From the NCBI RefSeq assembly GCF_048282545.1, contig NZ_CP182485.1:248001-312000 (forward strand): DNA of 64,000 bases, written 5' to 3'. This document shows, in pieces, positions 42,411-51,409 of this stretch (positions are counted from its first letter, which is position 1; each line of letters begins with the position of its first letter). The translations under genes and the position numbers were made by a program. Source of the DNA: Opacimonas immobilis (GTDB lineage: Bacteria; Pseudomonadota; Gammaproteobacteria; Enterobacterales; Alteromonadaceae). Under the pieces are notes generated by a model. It did not search any database. It saw only the letters and a program-made list of their open reading frames with translations, and was not told the DNA's origin.

Positions 42411-43976
42411 TTAGACCAGTCTATGCGCTTTTAAGTATTCATGCAAGGGCTCAAGTGCTGGGCCAAATTTTTTCCAACGACCAATACTCGAAGTGTTAAT
42501 CGGTTCCCTTACTTGAACTTTACTTGCAGTTGAGACTGGCGTTTTATTTTGTTCAACGTGAAGGCATTGACTCTCAAAGGGCAAATCACAAAACTCGAGC
42601 AATTCTTTTACCTGCGCTTCAGGGTTAGTAGCAAGTAATTCGTAGTTTTGCACCCGAATAGCGGAGCCATAGCGCTCATGCATTAACTCAATATGCTTGC
42701 GAAACGCCACATAAAACTCACCAATACTCTGTAAATCAAATGCATATTGATAATACGGAGAGTTCAGAGAAAACATTTGGCGGTAGTTGCCAATACAGGT
42801 GTCCATCGGATCGCGTAACATGACGATGATTTTGGCCTGAGGCAACGCCGCACGAATCAAGTCGATATAAAAAAAATTAAACGGTAATTTGTCGATAAAG
42901 TGCTGTTTATCTGAAGCAATACGCTGAGTTTTTTTAATGTAAAATTGCCCCAACTCAGCCATATCTAGGTTCACAGATTGCTCAACTGTCAATGGATCCA
43001 GCACAAGTTGGCCTGGCGTTTGGGTTAATTGCTTCACCGCAATCCCAAAATCCTGTAGTTCACCACCAGACCCGACCTGAGAGTGATGAGATAAAATGCG
43101 CTCAACCAAGGTAGTACCGGAACGAGGCATGCCAACGATAAAAATCGGACGCTTAGAGTCATGACCAACCTGCATGGAAGGCAGAGACCATTGCTGACAG
43201 GCTGCGAAAATGCGCTCATCGCGTGCAAAATCATATCGCGTTTGGGTCAGTTTGCGTTGTTTGGCTTGATGCAACACTTCTAAGGCTCTAGGGTGCTGTG
43301 CCGTGTTCTGATACTCAATTGCCAAGGCATGAGCCAGGTGTAATTGAGCATCTGGATCTTGTGGTGGTGATGCCAAAAGTGACTCAAGCTCTTTTATTCT
43401 TCGCTCGTGCTGATCGTGTTTGGGCATATCCGATATGGCAAATTGCGTTGGCGGATGAGAGGGGTCGATGTGTAAGACTTTGGTAAATTGAACTAAAGCA
43501 GATTTGAACTCCCCGGCAAACTTTAATGACATACCGTAATTATAAAAATACATCGCTTTAGTATTATCTAACGCAATAGCCGCTTCAAAAAACACTCTTG
43601 CACGCTCATGAAATCCGAGTCTAGATAGTGAAACGCCTACAGTATCCAACGCATTTGGTTGCTTTAATGCAGCAACATCAATGTTATCAGCTGCCTCTAG
43701 CGCTTGATTGCTATTGCCTAAAAGCGCTTGGCATTTGCAATAGTACGCTAAATATTCTGGCTTAACGTTCAGGCTCAATGCTTTTTCAAAACACTGACTG
43801 GCTTTGTTAAACTGACCTAATTCCGAATTAATGATACCCAGTAAAAAATAGCCTTCGGCTTGTAAAGAAACATCTGCTTGCTGTTGCAAAAAAGCCACAA
43901 CCAAAGGGTGTGCTTGGATAAACTGACCTTGGTTGAGGAGTTGGTTGATCTGAGACAGTGCTTGAACAGGATTCAT
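42411..43976 (-). CDS. TPR-repeat sulfotransferase family protein
   Basis: Of 521 residues, the first ~270 are TPR-type helices (QVEGY-like repeats; FNKASQCFEKALSLN, HERARVFFEAAIALD, FKSALVQFTKVLHID). A sulfotransferase domain follows with the PAPS loop FIVGMPRSGTTLVERIL and MLRDPMDTCIGNYRQMF. It is a paralogue of the gene at the left edge. It lies directly downstream of a TonB-dependent receptor gene, with a terminator between them. TPR-sulfotransferases often accompany TonB receptors in marine and alpha-proteobacterial genomes, to my knowledge without a defined joint function. No signal peptide is visible. Confidence 0.88.
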   Translation of the reverse strand: MNPVQALSQINQLLNQGQFIQAHPLVVAFLQQQADVSLQAEGYFLLGIINSELGQFNKASQCFEKALSLNVKPEYLAYYCKCQALLGNSNQALEAADNIDVAALKQPNALDTVGVSLSRLGFHERARVFFEAAIALDNTKAMYFYNYGMSLKFAGEFKSALVQFTKVLHIDPSHPPTQFAISDMPKHDQHERRIKELESLLASPPQDPDAQLHLAHALAIEYQNTAQHPRALEVLHQAKQRKLTQTRYDFARDERIFAACQQWSLPSMQVGHDSKRPIFIVGMPRSGTTLVERILSHHSQVGSGGELQDFGIAVKQLTQTPGQLVLDPLTVEQSVNLDMAELGQFYIKKTQRIASDKQHFIDKLPFNFFYIDLIRAALPQAKIIVMLRDPMDTCIGNYRQMFSLNSPYYQYAFDLQSIGEFYVAFRKHIELMHERYGSAIRVQNYELLATNPEAQVKELLEFCDLPFESQCLHVEQNKTPVSTASKVQVREPINTSSIGRWKKFGPALEPLHEYLKAHRLV

Positions 43977-44007
43977 AAGTGATAAGCATTTTTTTTAGGT
44001 ATTAAAA

Positions 44008-44035
44008 CAAAAAAACCGGCTCATTTGAACCGGTT
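44008..44035 (-). terminator. Intrinsic terminator after the TonB-dependent receptor gene
   Basis: On the minus strand AACCGG/CCGGTT with a 10-nt loop is followed by a run of seven T, about 20 bp past the receptor stop. Confidence 0.82.
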
Positions 44036-44054
44036 TAACACGTACTTAAATGGT

Positions 44055-46535
44055 TTAAAGTTCAAACTTATAAGTGAACTTCACACCAATCTTACGCGGT
44101 GGGATCAAGAAGCGACCATAATTACGTAGCTGGTCAACCCCGTTCAAATCACCCACTTCATAGCTATTTAAACCTAAGTCACCACGATCTCGGCGGATTG
44201 AGCTGTAAGCGTACTTGTCAAATAAGTTGTTCACATACAATGACACTGCCCAGTTGTCCTCGGTAAGCGTCGCACTAATGTTACTGAGTGCGAACCCAGG
44301 AATGAGTTCACCATCAGCACGAATACCAACCTTAGATGCAACCTCATCCTGGTAAGTCAAACCATACACTAGGTCTAAACCTTTGCCATCCAAAATTTCA
44401 GTTGAATATTTAAGGCCGAATGACGCTTGTGTTTCTGGTGAGCCAGATAAGCGGTCGCCTGCTTTACCGTCATAGTAATCTTGGATCAAACCTTCTTCGG
44501 CGAGGATATCGCCAGAACGGTCGAATTTAACCCCAAATAAATACGGAGCATCTTCAGTCAATTTTGCATTTACCGATGAGAATGTTGCATAAGCAGTTAA
44601 CTCATCAGTCACGATTGCACGAGCTGACAATTCGATACCTTTACTCTCAGCACCTTTCGCATTAGCCGTGATCGGTTGAGCACCATTTACTGTTGCACCG
44701 GCAACTTGGGCATCATCCCATTCAACTAAGAATGCTGCTGCATTGATTTGTAATTTATTACCCAATAACGCTGATTTAACCCCCACTTCATAATTCGTGG
44801 TGGTATCGGCTACGTACACTTGCTCATTTGGCAAGGCGCAAACGATTTGGTTTTCAATTTCATTGATGTTAGAAGGACATGCCGCCACACCATTCGCACC
44901 ACCGATACGGAAACCTTCAGACAGGGTAAAATACGTCATCACATCACGGTTTACTTGATAAGAGGTATTGAATTTTAACAACGTGCCACTGTCATCGGCA
45001 CTTTCTGAACCGTAATCAAGAACGATTGAGTCCTGCGCTCGGCCAGTGAATACTGTGTAGTAAAGCGGTAAATCAATCGCTGAACGCGTTTCGACTTCGT
45101 ACTCATAAGCACGGAAGCCAAGCGTCACATCCCACTTATCGTTAATCTCATAAGTCGCTTCACCAAAAATGGCTGATTCCGTTACGGTTGATTCACTCAC
45201 AGATAAGTATTCCAAATCGTCAGGACGATTTTGCTCGGCTCCCCAAACGTCAACTGCGTATTGCGAGAAGCCTGGAGTGAATTCTGAAGAAGAACCATCC
45301 GATTCAGCCTTGTTGTAAAATGCGCCGACAATCCAGCTCAATTTGTCCGTGTCTTTAGATACTAAGCGAACTTCCTGAGTAAAGATATCAGTGTTATCTA
45401 ACTCGCGGGTAAAAGCAGAAAACGCTGGAAATGCTTCATAGCTATAATCAAGGCGAATTAAAAGGTCAGTCTGATCACGTTGACCATCTGCTTCAAACGA
45501 AGACAAACCTGTTGCGGACACTAAGTCAGCAAAACCAAGATCCGCATTCACTTCGAGACTCAATAGTTGATCTGTTTTTTCACGCGGCTCTAAATAACGG
45601 TACGCCGAGCTATATTTACCCACATCCGCTTGTGACAATGGATTGCTCTCAGGAAGTGCGTTGTAATGAGAAATAGAGCGGCCTTCAACGTCTTGATTTT
45701 GGTAAAAATATGATAATGTCGCATCAATATCATCTGTTGGTTGCCAGCGTAAGGCAGCTCGTCCTGTGAGTGTTTTTTCGCCGTTTGCGTCCTTGACTGA
45801 ACGCAAATTCGCATCGACTTCAGAAGCGTTATTCCAATCTACGTCTGGAAGAGATACTCCCCCTTGTCGAACCACATAATCATAGTCGATGAAACCTGGA
45901 TCATTGTAAAAATTAACCGATGCACGGAAACCTAATTCATCATTGATCAAAGGCGTATTAAAGACAAAACCGTATTCACCCCCTAAGCTATCTGATTCAG
46001 ACATGGATGAGATGTTTCCGTAGACTTCGCCTTCAGTTAAATCCAAATCCACGCCTTTAGGGATGTAGCGAATTGCACCGCCTAACGTGCCCGCGCCGTA
46101 TAAAGTTCCTTGTGGACCAATCAATACTTCTACGCGTTCGATATCTGTCAAACGCATATTGAGTAACACAGGAATTTCACCAAAGTAGGTCGCAACCGTG
46201 CCACCATTGGCACCTGGACCAAGTGTATTGGTGTTTAGACCACGAACAATAATAGGTGAGTCACTGCGTCCACCTTGATCTACAACGGTTAAACCTGGTA
46301 CCCAGCGCGCAACGTCTTCTAGTTGGCCAATATTTTGCTCTGAGAGCGTGTCGGCTGTTAACGCTGTAATATTCAAAGGTGCTTCTTGAACGGTACCCGT
46401 ACGGCGAGTTGCCGTAATTTCGATACGTTCAACTTGAGCTTCTTGCGTTTGCGCTAAGGCCACTGATGTGGGTGCTATACTTGCAGCAATAGCAGCCGCT
46501 ACCAACGAGGTTTGAAACTTCGGTAGTGTTTTCAT
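44055..46535 (-). CDS. TonB-dependent outer-membrane receptor
   Basis: An 826-residue outer-membrane transporter: signal peptide (~1-28, ending SVALA), TonB-box region VERIEITATRR, plug domain (~50-165, with GPQGTLYGAGTLGGAIRYIP) and a beta-barrel. The barrel ends KFTYKFEL; a terminal Leu is unusual where Phe is typical. It imports a substrate using TonB energy. No siderophore, sugar or vitamin genes lie nearby, so the substrate is unknown; the only partner is the downstream TPR-sulfotransferase. A TTATC-ACAC-GATAA palindrome lies 53 bp upstream. Confidence 0.93.
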   Translation of the reverse strand: MKTLPKFQTSLVAAAIAASIAPTSVALAQTQEAQVERIEITATRRTGTVQEAPLNITALTADTLSEQNIGQLEDVARWVPGLTVVDQGGRSDSPIIVRGLNTNTLGPGANGGTVATYFGEIPVLLNMRLTDIERVEVLIGPQGTLYGAGTLGGAIRYIPKGVDLDLTEGEVYGNISSMSESDSLGGEYGFVFNTPLINDELGFRASVNFYNDPGFIDYDYVVRQGGVSLPDVDWNNASEVDANLRSVKDANGEKTLTGRAALRWQPTDDIDATLSYFYQNQDVEGRSISHYNALPESNPLSQADVGKYSSAYRYLEPREKTDQLLSLEVNADLGFADLVSATGLSSFEADGQRDQTDLLIRLDYSYEAFPAFSAFTRELDNTDIFTQEVRLVSKDTDKLSWIVGAFYNKAESDGSSSEFTPGFSQYAVDVWGAEQNRPDDLEYLSVSESTVTESAIFGEATYEINDKWDVTLGFRAYEYEVETRSAIDLPLYYTVFTGRAQDSIVLDYGSESADDSGTLLKFNTSYQVNRDVMTYFTLSEGFRIGGANGVAACPSNINEIENQIVCALPNEQVYVADTTTNYEVGVKSALLGNKLQINAAAFLVEWDDAQVAGATVNGAQPITANAKGAESKGIELSARAIVTDELTAYATFSSVNAKLTEDAPYLFGVKFDRSGDILAEEGLIQDYYDGKAGDRLSGSPETQASFGLKYSTEILDGKGLDLVYGLTYQDEVASKVGIRADGELIPGFALSNISATLTEDNWAVSLYVNNLFDKYAYSSIRRDRGDLGLNSYEVGDLNGVDQLRNYGRFLIPPRKIGVKFTYKFEL

Positions 46536-46587
46536 GATGTGTTTCCCTAAAAAGAGTGGATATCAAATTGATAGATTATTATTAGTG

Positions 46588-46601
46588 TTATCACACGATA
46601 A
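46588..46601. promoter_or_regulatory. Palindrome upstream of the TonB-dependent receptor gene
   Basis: TTATC-ACAC-GATAA is a perfect 5-bp inverted repeat 53 bp upstream of the receptor start, a likely place for an operator. The regulator is unknown; it does not match a Fur box well. Confidence 0.4.
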
Positions 46602-46645
46602 TATGTCAGGGATACAAAATGTACAATAGTTACCTAAAATTCGTA

Positions 46646-47197
46646 CTAAATTTTAAATACGTGTTTGCGATAATGAATCAGCTCGGCAATGGACTCACGG
46701 ATATCGTCTAAGGCCAAATGCACGCCTTTTTTGACGACTTGATCCACAATCTCTGGTTGCCATCGACGAGTCAGTTCCTTGATGGTCGATACATCGATAT
46801 TGCGATAATGGCAATAACCTTCAAGGCTAGGCATATATTCAGCCATGAAACGACGATCTTGACCTATACTGTTACCACACAAAGGCGACTGTTGTGGACC
46901 AACCCATTGCTTAACAAAATCCAAGGTGATCTTCTCTGCATCGGATACAGAGTATTCACTCTCTCGACAGCGTTGAGTCAAACCCGTTGCACCATGAGTT
47001 TTGATACACCATTCGTTCATGTTGTCCAAAATATCATCAGATTGATGAACCGCTACGACTGGACCTTCGGCAAGGATATTTAGATCTTTATCGGTAATGA
47101 TGGTTGCGATTTCTAATACGACACATTCTTTAGGGTCGAGTCCGGTCATTTCCATATCAATCCAAATTAAATTATCCGAAGAAAGTACTGGGGTCAT
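46646..47197 (-). CDS. orn: Oligoribonuclease
   Basis: A 183-residue DEDDh exoribonuclease that degrades short oligoribonucleotides, including pGpG. Motifs: WIDMEMTGLDP (D, E), GNSIGQDRRFM and HLALDDIRESI. The length matches E. coli Orn (181). It is divergent from rsgA, the same pairing as in E. coli. Confidence 0.97.
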   Translation of the reverse strand: MTPVLSSDNLIWIDMEMTGLDPKECVVLEIATIITDKDLNILAEGPVVAVHQSDDILDNMNEWCIKTHGATGLTQRCRESEYSVSDAEKITLDFVKQWVGPQQSPLCGNSIGQDRRFMAEYMPSLEGYCHYRNIDVSTIKELTRRWQPEIVDQVVKKGVHLALDDIRESIAELIHYRKHVFKI

Positions 47198-47286
47198 GCA
47201 AAAATTCCTATATCAGAGTAGCATTAGCATTATAGCTAGCTTAACGGTAATATATAGTCAGTTTTTAATTTATCTTGTAATATTTC

Positions 47287-48312
47287 GTGGCCAAAAAACC
47301 AAAACTCAGCGACCGTCAACGCCGTCAGATTGCGCATAATCGGCGTAAAAAACAAGCCGCTCCCAAGCTCGATGTCGCCCACCTTGGCCCACTTACGACG
47401 GGTAAAGTCGTTAGTCGCTTTGGCAAGCAAGCCATTGTAAGAGATCCGCAAGATAACCAAGTACAAGTTCACATTCGCCGAACCATTGATTCAGTAGTAT
47501 GCGGCGATGACGTGCAATTTTATCCTCCCTCAAGCCCTGAAAGTAGTGACTTGGGCGTAATTGAGCTGGTTGAGGAGCGACAATCTGTACTAACACGCCC
47601 AGATTTTTATGATGGAGTCAAACCCATTGCGGCCAATATCGACCAAATCATCATTGTCAGCTCCATTGTGCCAACCCTGTCGCCCCATATCATTGATCGC
47701 TACATAGTCGCTTGTGAAGACGTCCATATCACACCCATTATCGTCATTAATAAAGTGGAATTACTCGATGACGAAGACTTTGCCATCGTGGAAGAAATGA
47801 CTCAAGTGTATCGAGATATCGGCTACCAAGTGCTGTATACCTCGTGTAAAGCCAATATAGGTATTATCCAGTTAGCGGATTTATTAGTCGATAAAATCAG
47901 TGTGTTTGTCGGACAGTCTGGAGTTGGCAAAAGCTCATTAGTCAATGCTCTATTGCCTGAATCTGAAGAGTTAGTTGGCGATGTTTCGGCCAATTCAGGA
48001 TTAGGTCAACACACCACAACCGCTGCCAAGCTCATTCCTTTTGCAAAAGGTGGAGAGCTGATTGATTCCCCTGGAGTACGTGAATTTGCCTTGTGGCACC
48101 TACCTGAAGAACAAATTACTCAGGGTTTTATCGAATTCAGGGAATATTTGGGTGGCTGTAAGTTTCGCGACTGCAAGCACCGAGACGACCCTGGATGCTT
48201 GTTACGGCAAGCTGTTGAAAATGGTGACATTGATCCTGAGCGCTTTGCCAGCTATCACAAAATCCTTGAGTCTATGTCAGACAAACGTCCTAATTTTGCA
48301 AAGGATTTTTAA
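47287..48312 (+). CDS. rsgA: Ribosome small-subunit-dependent GTPase A
   Basis: This 341-residue circularly permuted GTPase matures the 30S subunit. It has an N-terminal OB domain, the permuted motifs NKVEL (G4), FVGQSGVGKSSLVN (G1) and DSPGVREF (G3), and a C-terminal zinc knuckle (CKFRDCKHRDDPGC). It uses a GTG start at 47287 (protein MAKKPKLSDRQRRQ). Psd follows 57 bp downstream, as in E. coli. Confidence 0.96.
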   Translation: MAKKPKLSDRQRRQIAHNRRKKQAAPKLDVAHLGPLTTGKVVSRFGKQAIVRDPQDNQVQVHIRRTIDSVVCGDDVQFYPPSSPESSDLGVIELVEERQSVLTRPDFYDGVKPIAANIDQIIIVSSIVPTLSPHIIDRYIVACEDVHITPIIVINKVELLDDEDFAIVEEMTQVYRDIGYQVLYTSCKANIGIIQLADLLVDKISVFVGQSGVGKSSLVNALLPESEELVGDVSANSGLGQHTTTAAKLIPFAKGGELIDSPGVREFALWHLPEEQITQGFIEFREYLGGCKFRDCKHRDDPGCLLRQAVENGDIDPERFASYHKILESMSDKRPNFAKDF

Positions 48313-48369
48313 TTCTTTCTGCGTCAAATCCATGTACAATATGCGCTCTTATTTATGGAGAAAAACACC

Positions 48370-49242
48370 GTGCTGGATTGGTTCAAAGTTCGTTTACAGT
48401 ATATTCTACCGAAACACGCTTTATCGCGCTTAGTCGGCAAATTTGCCGCCGGCGAATATGGCAAGGTCACCACAGCTGTGATCAAGGCATTCATCAAGCA
48501 ATTTAATGTGGATATGAGTGAAGCTAAATACGAAGATCCAGCTCACTACTCAAGTTTCAATGCTTTTTTTACTCGTGAACTTAAAGACGGTTTACGCTCT
48601 TTTTCTGACAATACAAATGAACTCGGTCATGCTGTCGACGGTACTGTCAGTCAATGTGGTCCAATCGAGGGCGAACAGATTTTTCAAGCCAAAGGACATC
48701 ATTACAGCCTAACGGCGCTACTCGGCGGGGATGCAAAATTGGCCGCACCATTCAAAGGCGGGGATTTTGCGACTATTTACTTGTCACCTCGTGACTATCA
48801 CCGGATTCACATGCCATTGACAGGCAAGCTTACCGATATGGTGTACGTGCCTGGCGAACTTTTCTCAGTGAACCCTCTGACTGCTGAGAACGTGCCGGGT
48901 TTGTTTGCTCGCAATGAGCGCGTGGTGGCGATATTTGATACTGCCATTGGTAAAGTCGCTATCGTCCTCGTGGGTGCGACCATTGTTGCAAGCATCGAAA
49001 CATCTTGGGCGGGTACTGTGACACCACCTGCTGGCAAAAACGTCACCCATTGGCAATACACAGACAGTGCCGGTGATAGTATCACGCTACAAAAAGGGGA
49101 AGAAATGGGCCTATTCAAATTGGGCTCTACTATTGTCGTGTGTTTTGAGCCAAACCGTGTCGATTTGCGCGATTTAAGTGCCGGTCAAGTGACACGTTTA
49201 GGTGAAACCTTCGCCACCATCCAAAATGCTGACATTAAGTAA
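48370..49242 (+). CDS. psd: Phosphatidylserine decarboxylase proenzyme
   Basis: A 290-residue inner-membrane-associated enzyme that makes phosphatidylethanolamine. The self-cleavage motif LGST is present, with S253 as the future pyruvoyl residue, and the RDYHRIHMP segment is intact. I take the GTG at 48370 (protein starts LDWFKVRLQYILPK after Met) because it aligns exactly with E. coli Psd and GGAG lies 9 bp upstream; the ATG at 48355 would put that ribosome site inside the gene. Confidence 0.95.
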   Translation: MLDWFKVRLQYILPKHALSRLVGKFAAGEYGKVTTAVIKAFIKQFNVDMSEAKYEDPAHYSSFNAFFTRELKDGLRSFSDNTNELGHAVDGTVSQCGPIEGEQIFQAKGHHYSLTALLGGDAKLAAPFKGGDFATIYLSPRDYHRIHMPLTGKLTDMVYVPGELFSVNPLTAENVPGLFARNERVVAIFDTAIGKVAIVLVGATIVASIETSWAGTVTPPAGKNVTHWQYTDSAGDSITLQKGEEMGLFKLGSTIVVCFEPNRVDLRDLSAGQVTRLGETFATIQNADIK

Positions 49243-49247
49243 TATTG

Positions 49248-50123
49248 ATGGATCCCGTTAAACGCAGTCTTTATTCACTACACTTTACAGTGATGTTGTT
49301 GGGTGGTACTGCATTATTTTCGCAAATCATTCCGTTAACCGCCCTCGACATCACTATCGGTCGCTCGATCTTCGCCTGTTTGTTTTTGTACACTCTGATT
49401 AAGCTCATGGGAGAATCTTGGCGCTTGGACAATCGTCGCGATTATTGGGTGGGTGCCGGATTGGGTGTGATCATGGCAGTGCATTGGATCACTTACTTTG
49501 CTGCGATGCAATATGCGGGTGTATCCGTTGGCATAATTGCGCTATTTACGTTTCCAGTCATCACGGTGTTGCTCGAACCATTTTTTGAGAAAATTCGACT
49601 GCTTTGGCAAGATGTTATCAGTGCCATCGTCGTCTTCATTGGGATCATGTTGATCGTCCCAGAAAACAACCTCGATAACGACATTACCATGGGTGTTGCC
49701 GTTGGGGTCTTTTCTGCGTTGTTATACGCTTTGCGTAATTTGTTACACCGACAGTATTTTTCGCATTACAGTGGTGCCAAAGCAATGAGTTATCAAACTT
49801 TGATTGTCTCAGCATGCTTAATTGGATTCACATCAGAAGAAATGCTGAATATGTCCGGACATTCTTTGCTGTTACTGTTCGTATTAGGTACTTTATTTAC
49901 TGCCGTACCACATGCCATGGTTGCCGCTTGTTTACAACACTTACGCGCCAAGACATTTTCACTGGTTGCTTGTATGCAACCGTTTTATGGGGTGATTTTG
50001 GCTATTTTACTGCTTGGCGAACAGCCTAACTGGCAAACTTACATTGGTGGGCTTTTAATTGTTGCGGCAGCGGTGTATGAAACCATCATAACGGGTAAAC
50101 GTCATGCAGATACTCGCACATAG
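49248..50123 (+). CDS. EamA/DMT-family membrane transporter
   Basis: About 291 residues with ten predicted membrane segments in two EamA halves (GGTALFSQIIPLTALDITIGR near the N-terminus, MVAACLQHLRAKTFSLVACM and LLGEQPNWQTYIGGLLIV in the second). Such proteins export or import small metabolites; the substrate is unknown. The ATG is at 49248, five bases after psd; a TTG one codon earlier is the alternative. Its end overlaps the next gene by 20 bp, so psd, this gene and the phosphodiesterase probably form one operon. Confidence 0.86.
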   Translation: MDPVKRSLYSLHFTVMLLGGTALFSQIIPLTALDITIGRSIFACLFLYTLIKLMGESWRLDNRRDYWVGAGLGVIMAVHWITYFAAMQYAGVSVGIIALFTFPVITVLLEPFFEKIRLLWQDVISAIVVFIGIMLIVPENNLDNDITMGVAVGVFSALLYALRNLLHRQYFSHYSGAKAMSYQTLIVSACLIGFTSEEMLNMSGHSLLLLFVLGTLFTAVPHAMVAACLQHLRAKTFSLVACMQPFYGVILAILLLGEQPNWQTYIGGLLIVAAAVYETIITGKRHADTRT

Positions 50124-50778
50124 AGGAGCTTCAAAGCGCTTTTTAGAAAATTCGATGGAAGCGTTTCGCTCTGCCATCAGCAGTGGTTGTGATGGAATAG
50201 AATTTGATGTGCATTTTTGTAACGGGCAAGCGCTGATCATCCACGATACAAACTTATTGCGTACGCATAAGGTGGATGTGAATATAACCGAACTCAATGA
50301 AACGCTCCGACAACAATATCAAATCCCTACCTTGACACAAGTAATGGCGTTACTGCCACCGGATTTGATTATTAATATCGAAGTCAAAAGCTGTGATGAT
50401 GTCCCGTTTATGCAAGAATATATGGCAAAGTTATCTCACTTAGGTTTGTTCGGTGACCATGTTGTCCTATCGTCATTTGATAAACGCCTTTTAGAGCATC
50501 TGCAATGTATTAAATTGCCTGTGAAGTGGGGATGGTTATCGGAAGATAACCATGCAGAACTGCCATCAATCCGTGGAGATATTATTTATGATATTGTCGG
50601 GATCAGTTCTGAAATAGCCACTGCACAACGCATTACTACGATTAAGCAAACTGGTAAATCCGTATGGGTCTTTACCTTAGATGAACCTACTCAATGGGAG
50701 GATATGCTTCAACTTGGCGTTGACGGATACTTTACCAACACCCCGCACGAAGCCGTTAATTGGTTTAATGCCCGTTAA
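50104..50778 (+). CDS. Glycerophosphodiester phosphodiesterase
   Basis: A 224-residue GDPD TIM barrel with HRGASKRFLENSMEAF (HR and ExT/S motif), GIEFDVHFCNGQALIIHD (E, D, H) and the C-terminal FTNTP. It hydrolyses glycerophosphodiesters to glycerol-3-phosphate and an alcohol. No signal peptide, so it is cytosolic, like UgpQ. It starts inside the end of the EamA gene, and its place after psd fits phospholipid turnover. Its end overlaps the convergent MerC gene by 4 bp. Confidence 0.92.
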   Translation: MQILAHRGASKRFLENSMEAFRSAISSGCDGIEFDVHFCNGQALIIHDTNLLRTHKVDVNITELNETLRQQYQIPTLTQVMALLPPDLIINIEVKSCDDVPFMQEYMAKLSHLGLFGDHVVLSSFDKRLLEHLQCIKLPVKWGWLSEDNHAELPSIRGDIIYDIVGISSEIATAQRITTIKQTGKSVWVFTLDEPTQWEDMLQLGVDGYFTNTPHEAVNWFNAR

Positions 50779-51185
50779 GAGGGGCTAGCAACCTTACTGC
50801 CACATCCTTTACACGCTTTGCACAGGCGAATATTAAGGATGTGAGAAGCGATGATCAACACTGCACCAATAGTCACTACTAATGGTTCAAAGTGATGTCC
50901 AAACATATCTTTTTGCCAATAGATAAAACCGCCCATGGCTAAAGAATAAATAGGATACAATTGTCTATGATACTTGTAAAATCCGATGAGCAAAGCAATA
51001 AAGCCGACCACAATTGAGAGTAACAAAACCATACGCTCAAACCATTCTTCTGCAAAAAATGAACCGGCAAGCAATGGCACTAAAGGAAGAATAACGGGCA
51101 CTGCAATACAATGAAGCGCGCACAAGCTGGTGAGCCATACACCCACTTGGTCTATCCTATTGTCTTTGCTAAATATGAAACGCAT
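50775..51185 (-). CDS. MerC-domain membrane protein
   Basis: A 136-residue protein with four membrane segments and the MerC-type Cys pair in the first helix (SLCALHCIAVPVI). The C-terminus has a Cys-rich tail (CKACKGCGSK) that looks metal-binding. MerC proteins of mer operons take up mercury, but there is no mer operon here, so uptake or handling of another soft metal such as zinc is more likely. A palindrome resembling a Zur box lies 25 bp upstream. The transport function is inferred from the family only. Confidence 0.8.
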   Translation of the reverse strand: MRFIFSKDNRIDQVGVWLTSLCALHCIAVPVILPLVPLLAGSFFAEEWFERMVLLLSIVVGFIALLIGFYKYHRQLYPIYSLAMGGFIYWQKDMFGHHFEPLVVTIGAVLIIASHILNIRLCKACKGCGSKVASPS

Positions 51186-51209
51186 TTTTAAAGTGACTTA
51201 CCTTACAAT

Positions 51210-51224
51210 TGTTATATTGTAACA
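51210..51224. promoter_or_regulatory. Zur-box-like palindrome upstream of the MerC-like gene
   Basis: TGTTATATTGTAACA is a near-perfect palindrome resembling the core TGTTATA-TATAACA of gammaproteobacterial Zur boxes. It ends 25 bp upstream of the MerC start, where a repressor would block the promoter. This is by-eye similarity only. Confidence 0.5.
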
Positions 51225-51409
51225 TCATAATAAAGTGATCACTAACTTATTTTTAGGTTATGGAATTATTTGCACATTGATGAGGGTTCGTTCTTGTGTT
51301 TGAGTTACTGCAAGGTTGTTATTTTTATTGACTCACGCAATGCAACATATTCAGAAATACTGATAAGTTCAACCCAAAACGGTTAAAACAACTAAAGAAA
51401 TAGGAATAT

